From positions 620,001 through 684,000 of the forward strand of contig NZ_CP019427.1 of NCBI RefSeq assembly GCF_009834545.1: a DNA stretch of 64,000 bases. The letters run 5' to 3'. This stretch comes from Pseudomonas sp. S04 (GTDB taxonomy: Bacteria; Pseudomonadota; Gammaproteobacteria; Pseudomonadales; Pseudomonadaceae). How positions within the stretch are numbered: the stretch's first letter is position 1; every line of letters begins with the position of its first letter. The translations under genes were made by a program, and so were the position numbers. The notes beneath the pieces were generated by a model that was not told the DNA's origin, ran no database searches, and was given only the letters and a program-made list of their open reading frames with translations. This document shows positions 35,772 through 44,289 of this stretch, piece by piece.

Positions 35772-37270
35772 CAGTCGATTACCCGTCCTTTGAGTGCGAA
35801 GAGGCCTTGCGGGCGTTTCTGGATGAACAGGATGATCAGCGCGAGGATCAGGATCTTGCCCAGCACCGCACCGATCTGCGGCTCGAGGATCTTGTTGGCG
35901 ATCCCCAGGCCAAAGGCGGCGAAGACGCTCCCGGCCAGTTGGCCGACGCCACCGAGCACCACCACCAGGAAGGAGTCGATGATGTAGCTCTGGCCGAGGT
36001 CCGGGCCGACGTTGCCGATCTGGCTCAGCGCGACGCCGCCGAGCCCGGCGATCCCGGAGCCGAGGCCAAAGGCGAGCATGTCCACGCGCCCGGTGGGCAC
36101 GCCGCAGCAGGCGGCCATGTTGCGATTCTGGGTGACGGCGCGCACGTTCAAACCCAGGCGGGTCTTGTTCAGCAGCAGCCAGGTGAGCACCACCACAAAC
36201 AGCGCAAAGGCGATGATCACGATACGGTTGTACGGCAGCACCAGGTTGGGCAGGACCTGGATTCCGCCCGAAAGCCAGCCCGGGTTGGCGACCTCGACGT
36301 TCTGCGCGCCGAACAGCAGCCGGACCAGTTGAATCAGCATCAGGCTGATGCCCCAGGTGGCGAGCAGGGTCTCCAGCGGGCGGCCGTAAAGGTGGCGGAT
36401 CACCGTACGCTCGAGTGCCATGCCGATGCCGGCGGTGACAAAAAACGCCACCGGCAAGGCCAGTAGCGGATAGAACTCGATGGCGTTGGGGGCGAAGCGC
36501 TGGAGCAGCATTTGCACCATGTAGGTGGAGTAGGCGCCGAGCATCAGCATTTCGCCGTGGGCCATGTTGATCACCCCCAGCAGGCCGAAGGTGATCGCCA
36601 GTCCCAAGGCCGCCAGCAGCAGGATCGAGCCCAGCGACATGCCGCTGAATGCCTGGCCGAGCAACTCGCCCACCAGCAGTTTGCGCTTGACCTGGCCGAG
36701 ACTGGTTTGCGCTGCGGTGAGGACCGCGGCATCGGCCTCGACTCCAGGTTGGAGCAGGCTTTCCAGGCGGGTGCGGGCCAGTGGGTCGCCGGTTTCACCG
36801 AGCAGGCGCACTGCGGCCAGGCGCACGGCCGGGTCACTGTCGACCAGTTGCAGGTTGGCCAGGGCCAGGCTCAGGGCCGCGTGCACCGGTTCATCCGCTT
36901 CGCCAGCCAGTTGCTGGCCGAGGAATTTCAATTGCGCCGGCTTGGCGCTTTTCTGCAGTTGTTGCGCCGCACCGAGTCGCACCCGGGGATCGACGGCGAG
37001 CAGTTGCTGGCTGGCCACGGCGGTGTCGATCAGACCCCGCAGGCGATTGTTCAGGCGCAGGGTCTTGGCTTGGCCGTCGACGGTCACTACGCCTTGCTGC
37101 AAGGCATCGATCAATTCGACGCGCGCCGGATCGGGCTGCGCGGCCCAGGCTTCGAGCAGCCGGGCTTGCTGCGCCGGATTGGCGGCGACGAAGTCTTCGG
37201 CATCGCCGGCGTGGCTGGCCAGAGGCAGCAGTAGCGCTGCGAGTGTAAGGAACAGGCGAAAAAGCGACAT
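35771..37270 (-). CDS. urtB: Urea ABC transporter permease UrtB
   Basis: A 499-residue protein with two parts. The N-terminal region begins with a signal peptide (about 1-21) and a periplasmic HEAT-like helical domain (about 22-205, with ANPAQQARLLEAWAAQPDPA). The LivH-type permease occupies about 205-499 (GVINMAHGEMLMLGAYSTYM). The extended periplasmic domain is usual for proteobacterial UrtB. I chose the ATG at 37270 because the signal sequence begins there; open frame upstream runs into a REPIN. Confidence 0.93.
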   Translation of the reverse strand: MSLFRLFLTLAALLLPLASHAGDAEDFVAANPAQQARLLEAWAAQPDPARVELIDALQQGVVTVDGQAKTLRLNNRLRGLIDTAVASQQLLAVDPRVRLGAAQQLQKSAKPAQLKFLGQQLAGEADEPVHAALSLALANLQLVDSDPAVRLAAVRLLGETGDPLARTRLESLLQPGVEADAAVLTAAQTSLGQVKRKLLVGELLGQAFSGMSLGSILLLAALGLAITFGLLGVINMAHGEMLMLGAYSTYMVQMLLQRFAPNAIEFYPLLALPVAFFVTAGIGMALERTVIRHLYGRPLETLLATWGISLMLIQLVRLLFGAQNVEVANPGWLSGGIQVLPNLVLPYNRIVIIAFALFVVVLTWLLLNKTRLGLNVRAVTQNRNMAACCGVPTGRVDMLAFGLGSGIAGLGGVALSQIGNVGPDLGQSYIIDSFLVVVLGGVGQLAGSVFAAFGLGIANKILEPQIGAVLGKILILALIILFIQKRPQGLFALKGRVID

Positions 37271-37298
37271 GGTGATGTCCTGAATAGCAGCGACTACC

Positions 37299-37388
37299 CC
37301 TGTAGGAGCCGAGCTTGCTCGCGATAGCGGTGCATCAGACACACTGCCATCGTGAGCAAGCCGCAAGCGGGCACCCGCTCCCACAGGA
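37299..37388. repeat. REPIN between urtA and urtB
   Basis: Two REP units in opposite orientation (around 37299-37330 and 37356-37387), with CTGTAGGAGC and GCTCCCACAG outer ends, occupy the 132-base gap. In transporter operons such a structure often stabilises the upstream binding-protein mRNA; that effect here is inference. Confidence 0.85.
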
Positions 37389-37402
37389 TTCTATTGGTCC
37401 GC

Positions 37403-38668
37403 TCAGTTGCTCTTGACCGCGTAATCCGGCTTCTTGTCGTTGCCGGCAATGAACGGGCTCCAGGGCTCGGCGCGGATCGGTCCTTCGGTCTGCCAGACCA
37501 CGTTGAACTGACCGTCGGCCTGGATCTCGCCGATCATCACCGGCTTGTGCAGGTGGTGGTTGGTCTTGTCCATGGTCAGGGTGTAGCCCGACGGTGCAGC
37601 GAAGGTCTGGCCGGCCAGGGCTTCACGGACCTTGTCGACATCGGTGGACTTGGCTTTCTCGGCGGCTTGCGCCCACATGTGGATGCCGACGTACGTGGCT
37701 TCCATCGGGTCGTTGGTGACGGCCTTGTCGGCGCCCGGCAGGTTGTGTTTCTTGGCGTAGGCCTTCCAGTCTGCGACGAACTTCTGGTTGACCGGGTTCT
37801 CCACCGACTCGAAGTAGTTCCACGCCGCGAGGTTGCCCACCAATGGCTTGGTGTCGATGCCGCGCAGTTCTTCCTCGCCTACCGAGAATGCGACGACGGG
37901 CACGTCGGTGGCCTTCAAGCCCTGGTTGGCGAGCTCCTTGTAGAACGGCACGTTGGAGTCGCCGTTGACCGTGGAGATGACGGCGGTCTTGCCGCCGGCC
38001 GAGAACTTCTTGATGTTGGCGACGATGGTCTGGTAATCGCTGTGGCCGAACGGCGTGTAGACCTCTTCGATGTCCTTGTCGGCCACGCCTTTGGCGTGCA
38101 GGAACGAGCGCAGGATTTTGTTGGTGGTGCGCGGATAGACGTAGTCGGTGCCCAGCAGGAAGTAGCGCTTGGCGCTGCCGCCTTCTTCGCTCATCAGGTA
38201 TTCCACGGCGGGGATCGCCTGTTGGTTCGGCGCGGCACCGGTGTAGAACACGTTCGGCGACATCTCCTCGCCTTCGTATTGCACCGGATAGAACAGCAGG
38301 CCATTGAGCTCTTCGAACACTGGCAATACCGACTTACGCGACACCGAGGTCCAGCAACCGAATACCACGGCCACCTTGTCCTGGGTCAGCAGTTGCCGGC
38401 CCTTTTCGGCGAATAGTGGCCAGTTCGACGCTGGGTCGACGACCACCGGCTCCAGCAGCTTGCCATTGACGCCGCCCTTGGCGTTGATTTCGTCGATGGT
38501 CATCAACGCCATGTCTTTGAGCGAGGTTTCAGAGATCGCCATGGTCCCGGACAGGGAATGCAGGATGCCAACCTTGATGGTCTCGGCGGCCTGGACTGTC
38601 CAGGTCATGCCCATCGCGGCAATGCTTGCCGAAAGTGTGAAAGCCTTGATCAAGCTGCGACGCTTCAT
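37403..38668 (-). CDS. urtA: Urea ABC transporter substrate-binding protein UrtA
   Basis: A 421-residue periplasmic binding protein. The signal sequence is at about residues 1-27 (MKRRSLIKAFTLSASIAAMG...VQAA), with a double-Arg RR near the start, though it lacks a full twin-arginine consensus. The mature domain begins ETIKVGILHSLSGTMAISE and contains VVFGCWTSVSRKSVLPVFEE and YVYPRTTNKI, typical of urea and short-chain amide binding proteins. It is the first gene of the urt-ure run and has a sigma-54-type promoter upstream. Confidence 0.95.
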   Translation of the reverse strand: MKRRSLIKAFTLSASIAAMGMTWTVQAAETIKVGILHSLSGTMAISETSLKDMALMTIDEINAKGGVNGKLLEPVVVDPASNWPLFAEKGRQLLTQDKVAVVFGCWTSVSRKSVLPVFEELNGLLFYPVQYEGEEMSPNVFYTGAAPNQQAIPAVEYLMSEEGGSAKRYFLLGTDYVYPRTTNKILRSFLHAKGVADKDIEEVYTPFGHSDYQTIVANIKKFSAGGKTAVISTVNGDSNVPFYKELANQGLKATDVPVVAFSVGEEELRGIDTKPLVGNLAAWNYFESVENPVNQKFVADWKAYAKKHNLPGADKAVTNDPMEATYVGIHMWAQAAEKAKSTDVDKVREALAGQTFAAPSGYTLTMDKTNHHLHKPVMIGEIQADGQFNVVWQTEGPIRAEPWSPFIAGNDKKPDYAVKSN

Positions 38669-38732
38669 TGTGCGATCTCCATGAACTCATGAGTTTTCTT
38701 GGTTGGCAGATGCGAACTACTGAAGGCTCATT

Positions 38733-38748
38733 AGCAAGGGCTGTGCCC
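38733..38748 (-). promoter_or_regulatory. Sigma-54 (-24/-12) promoter of the urt-ure run
   Basis: Read on the minus strand, GGGCACAGCCCTTGCT matches TGGCAC-N5-TTGCW, with GG and GC separated by exactly 10 bases. The predicted transcription start is about 50 bases before urtA. Sigma-54 with NtrC is the known nitrogen-limitation control of urea uptake in related bacteria; its use here is inferred. Confidence 0.75.
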
Positions 38749-38801
38749 AGTCGGAGAAAGGCAGGTAAATGTCGTGCTAGAGCGCTGGCGTTGGCTGGCA
38801 A

Positions 38802-38818
38802 TGCACCAGGAAGGGACA
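38802..38818. promoter_or_regulatory. Candidate NtrC-binding site upstream of urtA
   Basis: TGCACC-N5-GGGACA matches the NtrC consensus TGCACC-N5-GGTGCA with two mismatches. A further half-site TGGTGCA follows at 38831-38837. Both lie 60-100 bases upstream of the -24/-12 element, the usual position for an enhancer. Confidence 0.5.
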
Positions 38819-38841
38819 ATCGGCGGGCGTTGGTGCAGGGG

Positions 38842-38862
38842 CATGCGCCAGCTTGGCGCATG
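38842..38862. promoter_or_regulatory. Perfect palindrome upstream of urtA
   Basis: CATGCGCCA-GCT-TGGCGCATG has 9-bp arms. It lies between urtA and the minus-strand secreted protein gene ending at 38916. It could be an operator or part of the 3' end of that gene. Confidence 0.4.
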
Positions 38863-38915
38863 GGTGGCGGTGCCGGGACCCCAGGTGGGGGCTCCCGTCA
38901 GCTTATCGAGGGGGT

Positions 38916-39338
38916 TTACTGCTTGATGCACGTCTCCATGCCGTTGCCACCGCCTTCATACTCCGGGCCGTAGTAATACTTGCTGAAAGATACGCGGCCA
39001 TCGGCGGCCGTTTTAACTTGCGCGATTCCCACGCCGTAATCTTTCAGGGCCGGGTCAGTGTGGGCAAAGTAGATCGCCAGCGACTTCCTGTGCGCGGCGG
39101 CGAAGCCGTTGTAGAAGGAGTTGTCGGCCAGGGTCAGGGTGAAACTGTAGGCACCATACGGACCGGTACTTTGCTCGGGGTTGAGCTGCATATCGACGGT
39201 GCCTTTGTACTCCCCTATATGACTGTCCATGCCAGTACATTGATATTTTCCCGAATAGTCAGTGCCGGTGAACGGCGGCTGGGCTGCCAGTGCGGGCAGT
39301 GAAACGAAGGCGAGGGAGGCTAGGATCTTCTTTATCAA
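38916..39338 (-). CDS. Small secreted protein of unknown function
   Basis: A 140-residue protein with a clean signal peptide (about 1-19, MIKKILASLAFVSLPALAA). The mature part contains two cysteines (KYQCTGMD and METCIKQ) that could form one disulfide, and a beta-rich pattern (GTVDMQLNPEQSTGPYGAYSF, ending YYYGPEYEGGGNGME). I do not recognise the family. The TTG at 39338 is chosen as start because AAAGAGG lies 5 bases upstream and the signal peptide begins there; an earlier TTG would prepend five residues. It sits between the copper operon and urtA. Confidence 0.72.
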   Translation of the reverse strand: MIKKILASLAFVSLPALAAQPPFTGTDYSGKYQCTGMDSHIGEYKGTVDMQLNPEQSTGPYGAYSFTLTLADNSFYNGFAAAHRKSLAIYFAHTDPALKDYGVGIAQVKTAADGRVSFSKYYYGPEYEGGGNGMETCIKQ

Positions 39339-39504
39339 GTTGACCTCTTTCAATTCTTTGTAGGAATTGTACGGATTGAAAAGTAGGAAGTTTCCCGCAA
39401 CTAATGTTGTCTGGTTAGTGGGTGCTTAAGTTGCGGCAGCGGGAGTATGCCGAGGATTAGGCGGCGGCTCAAAACCAACCCAAGACAAGACTTTTCAAGT
39501 TGTT

Positions 39505-39538
39505 CAACGGTATTTCAAGCACCCTTGAAATACCGTTG
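39505..39538. terminator. Perfect 15-bp hairpin after the copper operon
   Basis: CAACGGTATTTCAAG and CTTGAAATACCGTTG flank a 4-base loop (CACC). It lies 19 bases beyond the last gene of the copper operon (stop at 39557). It lacks a T-tract, so it may act as a 3'-end stabiliser or a Rho-assisted terminator. Confidence 0.6.
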
Positions 39539-39556
39539 CTCCGTCCCTGGCGATGT

Positions 39557-40939
39557 TCAGGAAGAAGAGGAGGCCGCTGCAGTCTGCCGGCTCACGCGCG
39601 CTAGCAGGAAACGGTCCAGCACCCACATCACCACCAGCGAAGCACCCACCAGCGGGAACAGCACGGCCAGCACCAGCATGATCAGCACCCCGGTTTTCCA
39701 GGTCGGCAGGCCATGGCGCAACGGTGGTACCCCGACTTTGCCCTGGGGCCGGCGCTTCCACCAGATCACCACGCCACTGACGGCGCTGAGCAGGATCATC
39801 AGGCAGATCAGCAGCACGATGAGCTGGTTGAGCACGCCGAACATCTTGCCTTCGTGCAGCATTACCCCCATTTCCGTGGCGCGGGCGACGTTGCCATAGT
39901 GTTCCCAGCGCACATCGGCCAGGACCTTGCCGCTGTACTGATCGACGTGCAGGGTGGCGTCGTTGCGCGGGTCGTCGGCGAACACGGCGATGGTGAACAC
40001 ACCGCTGGCGCTGGTAGGCAAGGTGATGCTGTAGCCCGGCTCGACCCGGCCTTGCTCGGCGATGTCCTGCACCGCCTGCAGGCTGATGCCCGGTGCTGCC
40101 GGCGCGCTGCTGGCGCCGTTGTGGGCCATGTGTTCGGCGTGGTCGCCGGACATCGGCATCGGCGTATTTTCCATGGCCCAGGGCACGGTCTGGCGGGCCG
40201 CGGTGTTGAGGCTGCGCGCTTGCTCGTCGGACTTGGGGACGTTGTCCCACATGGCGGCCGGGAACTGGTTCCAGAGTTCGGCGTAGGATTTGCCCCAGAA
40301 ACCGGTCCAGGTCATACCGCTGAGCAGCATGACCAGCAGCAATGCCGCCCCCCAGAAGCCGGTGACGGCGTGCAGGTCACGCCACAGCACCCGACCACGA
40401 CTGTTCAGGCGAGGCCAGAGAATGCCGGCGCCGCCCTTGCCACGAGGCCACCAGAGGTAGACCCCGGACACCACCAGCACGATGCCCCAGCCGGCCGCCA
40501 TCTCGATCAGGCGATCGCCGAGGGTGCCGATCATCAGTTCGCCGTGAATCGCGCGGGCGATGGCTTGCAGGTTGTACTTGGCATCCTGCTCGCCGAGGAT
40601 GTCGCCGTGATAGGGGTCGACGAATACGTTGAGTTCGTTGCCCTGGTTGTGCAGCACAAATTGCGCGCTGCGCTCGGCATTGATCGCTGGCAGGTACTGG
40701 GTGACCTGGCCCTGTGGATACGCCGTTTGCACCCTGCGTAGCAGGTCATCGGCACTGAGGGTGTGATGGCCGGCCGGGACATTCAGCAGGTTGCCGTACA
40801 TCAGGGGATCGAGTTGTGGCTTGAACAGGTAAATGGTGCCGGTCAGTGCCAGCATCACCATGAAAGGGGCGACGAACAGCCCGGCATAAAAATGCCAGCG
40901 CCAGGCCAGGTTGTAGAAGGACACTTTGGGTTGGCTCAT
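39557..40939 (-). CDS. PepSY-associated TM helix protein, probable periplasmic metal reductase
   Basis: A 460-residue inner-membrane protein of the PiuB type. It has an N-terminal helix (WRWHFYAGLFVAPFMVMLALTG near 11-32), PepSY domains in the periplasmic parts, middle helices near 140-210, and C-terminal helices near 365-390 and 415-445. Conserved histidines (WHFYAG, DLHAVTGFWGA, VMLHEGKMFG) are candidate haem ligands. Relatives reduce ferric or cupric ions after outer-membrane uptake. It follows the OprC-like receptor in the same direction, so copper reduction is plausible. ATG 40939 is preceded by GGAGTG. Confidence 0.82.
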   Translation of the reverse strand: MSQPKVSFYNLAWRWHFYAGLFVAPFMVMLALTGTIYLFKPQLDPLMYGNLLNVPAGHHTLSADDLLRRVQTAYPQGQVTQYLPAINAERSAQFVLHNQGNELNVFVDPYHGDILGEQDAKYNLQAIARAIHGELMIGTLGDRLIEMAAGWGIVLVVSGVYLWWPRGKGGAGILWPRLNSRGRVLWRDLHAVTGFWGAALLLVMLLSGMTWTGFWGKSYAELWNQFPAAMWDNVPKSDEQARSLNTAARQTVPWAMENTPMPMSGDHAEHMAHNGASSAPAAPGISLQAVQDIAEQGRVEPGYSITLPTSASGVFTIAVFADDPRNDATLHVDQYSGKVLADVRWEHYGNVARATEMGVMLHEGKMFGVLNQLIVLLICLMILLSAVSGVVIWWKRRPQGKVGVPPLRHGLPTWKTGVLIMLVLAVLFPLVGASLVVMWVLDRFLLARVSRQTAAASSSS

Positions 40940-40994
40940 CAATAGCACTCCGCTCGGCTATGAATCTTTTATAGGTGTTGTGTGGCTGCTGGTT

Positions 40995-41031
40995 CTGCAG
41001 CAACTGGCGCGGGCAGCGCCAGTTGCTACAG
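40995..41031. repeat. 16-bp hairpin between the receptor and the PepSY gene
   Basis: CTGCAGCAACTGGCGC pairs with GCGCCAGTTGCTACAG (one mismatch) across a 5-base loop. It resembles a REP-type palindrome and lies in a 115-base intra-operon gap. Confidence 0.65.
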
Positions 41032-41054
41032 GCATGGCGTCCTTGCGAAGCGTT

Positions 41055-43184
41055 TTAGAAACTCATGTCCACTTTGGTCCAGAACGTGCGCCCCGGTTCA
41101 TTGATCGCTTGTGGATCACTGGCCGGGTAGCCGAACCCGGCGTTGCCGGCCAGGTTCAAATGCTCGGCGTAGTCCTTGCCGAACAGGTTGTCGATGCCGC
41201 TGCTGACCTTCCAGTGCTGGTCGATGCGGTAGGCGCCATTGAGGGAGAACACCGCGAAGCCGGGGCTCTTGTCGTAGTCCTTGCCCACCACGTTGCCTTT
41301 GTTCTGGTCGATGCGGTTTTGCGCGGCGACTACCCGCCACAAGGCACCGGCGCTCCAGTTGTCTTCGCTGTAGGTCAGGCCGAAACGCGCGTCCAGCGGC
41401 GGCATTTGCGGCAGGGCGGTGTCGTGGGTGGTGTCTTTGCCCCAGGCGTAGGCCAGGGTGGCGTCGGCTTTCCAGTGGGATGTCAGGTTGTAGGCTGCAC
41501 CCAGTTCACCACCCATGATGCGGGCGTTGATGTTCTCGGCCCGCGAGCTGGTGCCCATGGGCGTGGGGGTGTAGTCGAACAGGATGTAGTCGTGCACTTG
41601 GCCGATGTAGGCCGAGGCCCAGGCTTCGAGGTCCTGGGTCTTGTATTGCAGGCCGACGTCGAGCTGGGTGGTTTTCTCCGGCTGGATCGAGTCGAAGGCG
41701 TTGAGCGACCCCGCGGGACCGGACTTGGGCGAAAACAGCTCCCAGTAATCCGGGAAACGCTCAGCGTGGCCCAGGCCTGCGTACAGGGTGGTCGGGCTGT
41801 CCGCCAGGTCGTGTTCGTAGCGCACGAAGCCGCTGGGCAAGGTATCGGCGCGGGTGTCGTCGGCCGTCGGGTTGGGCTTGCTCATCATTCCGGAGCCGAT
41901 GCTCTGGCGAAAATCCTTGGCCGAGGCACGGTCCAGGCGTGCGCCAGTGATCAGGCGATTGCGGTCGGCGGCGTACCAGGTCAGTTCACCGAACAGGCCG
42001 TAATTGTGGAAGTCCGCATCCTTGTTGCGTGGCACGTCCTTGTAGGTGTCGATGCCCATGGCGCTGCGCTGGCGGTGTTCGTTGGTCTGTGCGTCGACAC
42101 CGCTGACCAGTTGCAGGTCGGCCCAGCGCCAGGTGGCCTTGACCCGCGCACCGAGGGTCCGGCGGTCGACGTTGGAGGCCATGGGGCCGGCCATCATCCC
42201 GGTGCCGGAGGGCGTGCGCAGGGTGTAGTTGTCCATCACGTGGTCGGCGTAGTTGTAGTAGACCTGGGCCTCGAGTTTTTCCAGCACTTCGCTGAGGTCC
42301 GACTGCACGAAACGCAGGCCCAGGCTTTCGCGCTTGAACTGCGAGCCGTCCATGCCGCGTCCGGCATAACGCGCTTCACCGTCGCCCTTGCCAGCGGTCA
42401 ACTCCAGCAAGGTGTCGGTGTTCGGGGTCCAGCCGACGGCGACGTCGCCGTTCCACTTGTCATAGCGCGACGGCACGCTGTCGTTGTTGCCGTCCTTATA
42501 GTCATCGGAGTGGGCAGTGTTGCCGATCACCCGTACGTAGCCCTGTGGGCCACCCGCAGCGGCATCCAGCACTTTGTCGAAGCGCCCGTTGGAGCCGCCC
42601 AGCACGCTGGCATTCACCCGGCTGCCGAGTTCGCCGAAACTTTCCGGTTCGCGATCGAAGAGGATCGTGCCAGCCGAGGCGCCGGGGCCCCAGAGCACGG
42701 TTTGTGGGCCCTTGATCACCGTGAGCGTGTCGTAGGTTTCCGGGGAGATGTACGAGGTGGGTGCGTCCATGCGGCCAGGGCAGGCGCCCAGCAGCATGCT
42801 GCCGTTGGTGAGGATGTTCAGCCGCGAGCCGAACATGCCGCGCAGCACCGGGTCGCCATTGGTGCCTCCGTTGCGCACCAGGGCGAAGCCGGGAATGGTC
42901 TTCAAGTAATCGCCACCGTCGCTGGCCGGCACCGGTTGGCGCGGGTCCTTGGGGTTGGTGACGATGGTCAGGGGCGAGCTGGGGGCAATGCCCGTAATCA
43001 CGGTGGGGCTCAGCTCTTCGGCGTGCTGGCTGTGATCAACGGCCGTCTCGGCGGCGCCGGCCAATGGCGTGAGCAGGGCGCCGCACAGCAGCGCGGTGGC
43101 TTGTTTGAGGCGAACGCGCAAGGTATTAGGGGCGAAAGTTGCCTGGGCAGCGCTCAGGCGTGGGGCAGCAGAAAACCTGGACAT
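41055..43184 (-). CDS. oprC: TonB-dependent copper receptor OprC
   Basis: A 709-residue outer-membrane receptor. The signal sequence is near residues 1-45 and the plug near 60-190 (LRGMFGSRLNILTNGSML). The barrel ends WTKVDMSF with the terminal Phe. The plug contains LLGACPGRMDAPTS, a Cys-x-x-x-Met pair that in P. aeruginosa OprC binds copper, as I recall. Neighbouring PCu(A)C and DUF2946 genes support copper as substrate. The ATG at 43184 is chosen for its fit with the signal region. In the operon order it is fourth of five genes. Confidence 0.9.
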   Translation of the reverse strand: MSRFSAAPRLSAAQATFAPNTLRVRLKQATALLCGALLTPLAGAAETAVDHSQHAEELSPTVITGIAPSSPLTIVTNPKDPRQPVPASDGGDYLKTIPGFALVRNGGTNGDPVLRGMFGSRLNILTNGSMLLGACPGRMDAPTSYISPETYDTLTVIKGPQTVLWGPGASAGTILFDREPESFGELGSRVNASVLGGSNGRFDKVLDAAAGGPQGYVRVIGNTAHSDDYKDGNNDSVPSRYDKWNGDVAVGWTPNTDTLLELTAGKGDGEARYAGRGMDGSQFKRESLGLRFVQSDLSEVLEKLEAQVYYNYADHVMDNYTLRTPSGTGMMAGPMASNVDRRTLGARVKATWRWADLQLVSGVDAQTNEHRQRSAMGIDTYKDVPRNKDADFHNYGLFGELTWYAADRNRLITGARLDRASAKDFRQSIGSGMMSKPNPTADDTRADTLPSGFVRYEHDLADSPTTLYAGLGHAERFPDYWELFSPKSGPAGSLNAFDSIQPEKTTQLDVGLQYKTQDLEAWASAYIGQVHDYILFDYTPTPMGTSSRAENINARIMGGELGAAYNLTSHWKADATLAYAWGKDTTHDTALPQMPPLDARFGLTYSEDNWSAGALWRVVAAQNRIDQNKGNVVGKDYDKSPGFAVFSLNGAYRIDQHWKVSSGIDNLFGKDYAEHLNLAGNAGFGYPASDPQAINEPGRTFWTKVDMSF

Positions 43185-43274
43185 AACAGTTCCATCAATC
43201 AGTCGTAAACACACGGCCAGCAGCCTGTGGCTGTCGAGTTCAACAGTTGGCCGTGTCAGTGGGGATGTGGGTGT

Positions 43275-43730
43275 TTACGCATTGATGGGTGGGGCGCGGG
43301 TGCGGGCGCCGGGGAAGACGGTCAGCCGGGCATGACCCAGGCGAGGTGATGAGGTGATGAAACCTTGCGCCAGAGGCGGGTCGAAAGTCGCCAGGGCCAG
43401 GCTGCCTGGCAGTGCCGGGCAATTGAAGAGCAGGTTGCAGTAGCCGCACTTTTCCCAGATTGCATGGTGATCGGCCTGGGGCGCGCAGTGTTCGGCAGGC
43501 GCTTGGGCCTCATGCTCGGCATGGGCTCCGGGCGCCATGTCCATGCTCATGTCCATCGACATGTTCATGGACATTGGGGCGCGCTGATCCATCGGCATCG
43601 ACTGAGAAATCAGTGGGCCGATAAAGATCAACAGCATGGCAAACAGACTGACCCAACTGCCACGCGCGACCGTCAAGCTGGTCTTGCGTGGAGTTGTGCG
43701 CCTGCGGCCGGGTGAGCGCTGCGCGTTCAC
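43275..43730 (-). CDS. DUF2946 domain protein, Met/His-rich, copper operon
   Basis: A 151-residue protein with one membrane segment near residues 24-43 (GSWVSLFAMLLIFIGPLISQ), a Met-rich stretch (MDQRAPMSMNMSMDMSMDM near 47-65), several His residues, and a CGYCNLLFNCP motif near 95-105. DUF2946 proteins are small and found beside copper and haem uptake genes; their role is unknown. The Met, His and Cys groups are suited to Cu(I) or Cu(II) binding. It lies 18 bases after the PCu(A)C gene. Confidence 0.8.
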   Translation of the reverse strand: MNAQRSPGRRRTTPRKTSLTVARGSWVSLFAMLLIFIGPLISQSMPMDQRAPMSMNMSMDMSMDMAPGAHAEHEAQAPAEHCAPQADHHAIWEKCGYCNLLFNCPALPGSLALATFDPPLAQGFITSSPRLGHARLTVFPGARTRAPPINA

Positions 43731-43748
43731 GGGCGGTGGTGCTGCCGG

Positions 43749-44243
43749 TTACTGGGCGTGCTGGTGCGTGTCGGTGCCAGCGGGCGGTTGTTTCTGCACC
43801 GCGACGTCCACGGTGAGGTTGCCGGCCTTCTCGAAATGCAGGGTCAACGGGAAGCGCTTGCCGTCGCTCAGCAGGCTGCGGTCCTTAAGCTCCATGAGCA
43901 TCACGTGGTAGGCCATTGGCGCGAACGTGATGGTGCCGCCGGCGGGAATCTCGACGCTGGGCACCTGCTGCATTTTCATCAGGTCTTTTTGCATCAGGTG
44001 TTCGTGCAACTCGGCTTTGCCCGAGATAGGCGAGTCCACACTGAGCAGTCGGTCAGCGGTTTTGCCATTGTTGTGAATGACAAAGTAGGCCGCCACGGTC
44101 GGGGCATTGGGCGGCAGCTCTTGTGACCAGGGGTGGGCGATGTCCAGCTCACCGGCCTTGTATTCATGGGCATTGGCAAAGCAGGCAGGCAACAGCAATG
44201 CGGCGAGCAGCAACGTGTGCTTCACCAGGGATGGTTTTGACAT
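43749..44243 (-). CDS. Periplasmic copper chaperone PCu(A)C
   Basis: A 164-residue periplasmic protein with a signal peptide (about 1-25, ending FANA). The core is the PCu(A)C beta-barrel: KAELHEHLM near 75-83, KMQQVPSVEIPAGG near 90-103 and FAPMAYHVMLMEL near 106-118. This gives the H/M-M-HxM type ligand set for Cu(I). A His-containing tail (TDTHQHAQ) may bind Cu(II). It supplies copper for import or cytochrome oxidase assembly. It is flanked on both sides by DUF2946 genes. Confidence 0.9.
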   Translation of the reverse strand: MSKPSLVKHTLLLAALLLPACFANAHEYKAGELDIAHPWSQELPPNAPTVAAYFVIHNNGKTADRLLSVDSPISGKAELHEHLMQKDLMKMQQVPSVEIPAGGTITFAPMAYHVMLMELKDRSLLSDGKRFPLTLHFEKAGNLTVDVAVQKQPPAGTDTHQHAQ

Positions 44244-44289
44244 GGCAGTTCTCCGAAACGATTAAAACGCAGGGTAGTTGCGAATCGAA

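Noticed and set aside
38868..38900. GC-rich hairpin near the secreted protein gene as an intrinsic terminator
   Set aside because: The stem is bulged and no T-tract follows on either strand.
40926..43208. Very long plus-strand open frame (about 760 codons) opposite the copper receptor gene
   Set aside because: It mirrors a well-supported receptor gene in high-GC DNA, has no recognisable domain or ribosome site, and its composition is that of an antisense shadow.
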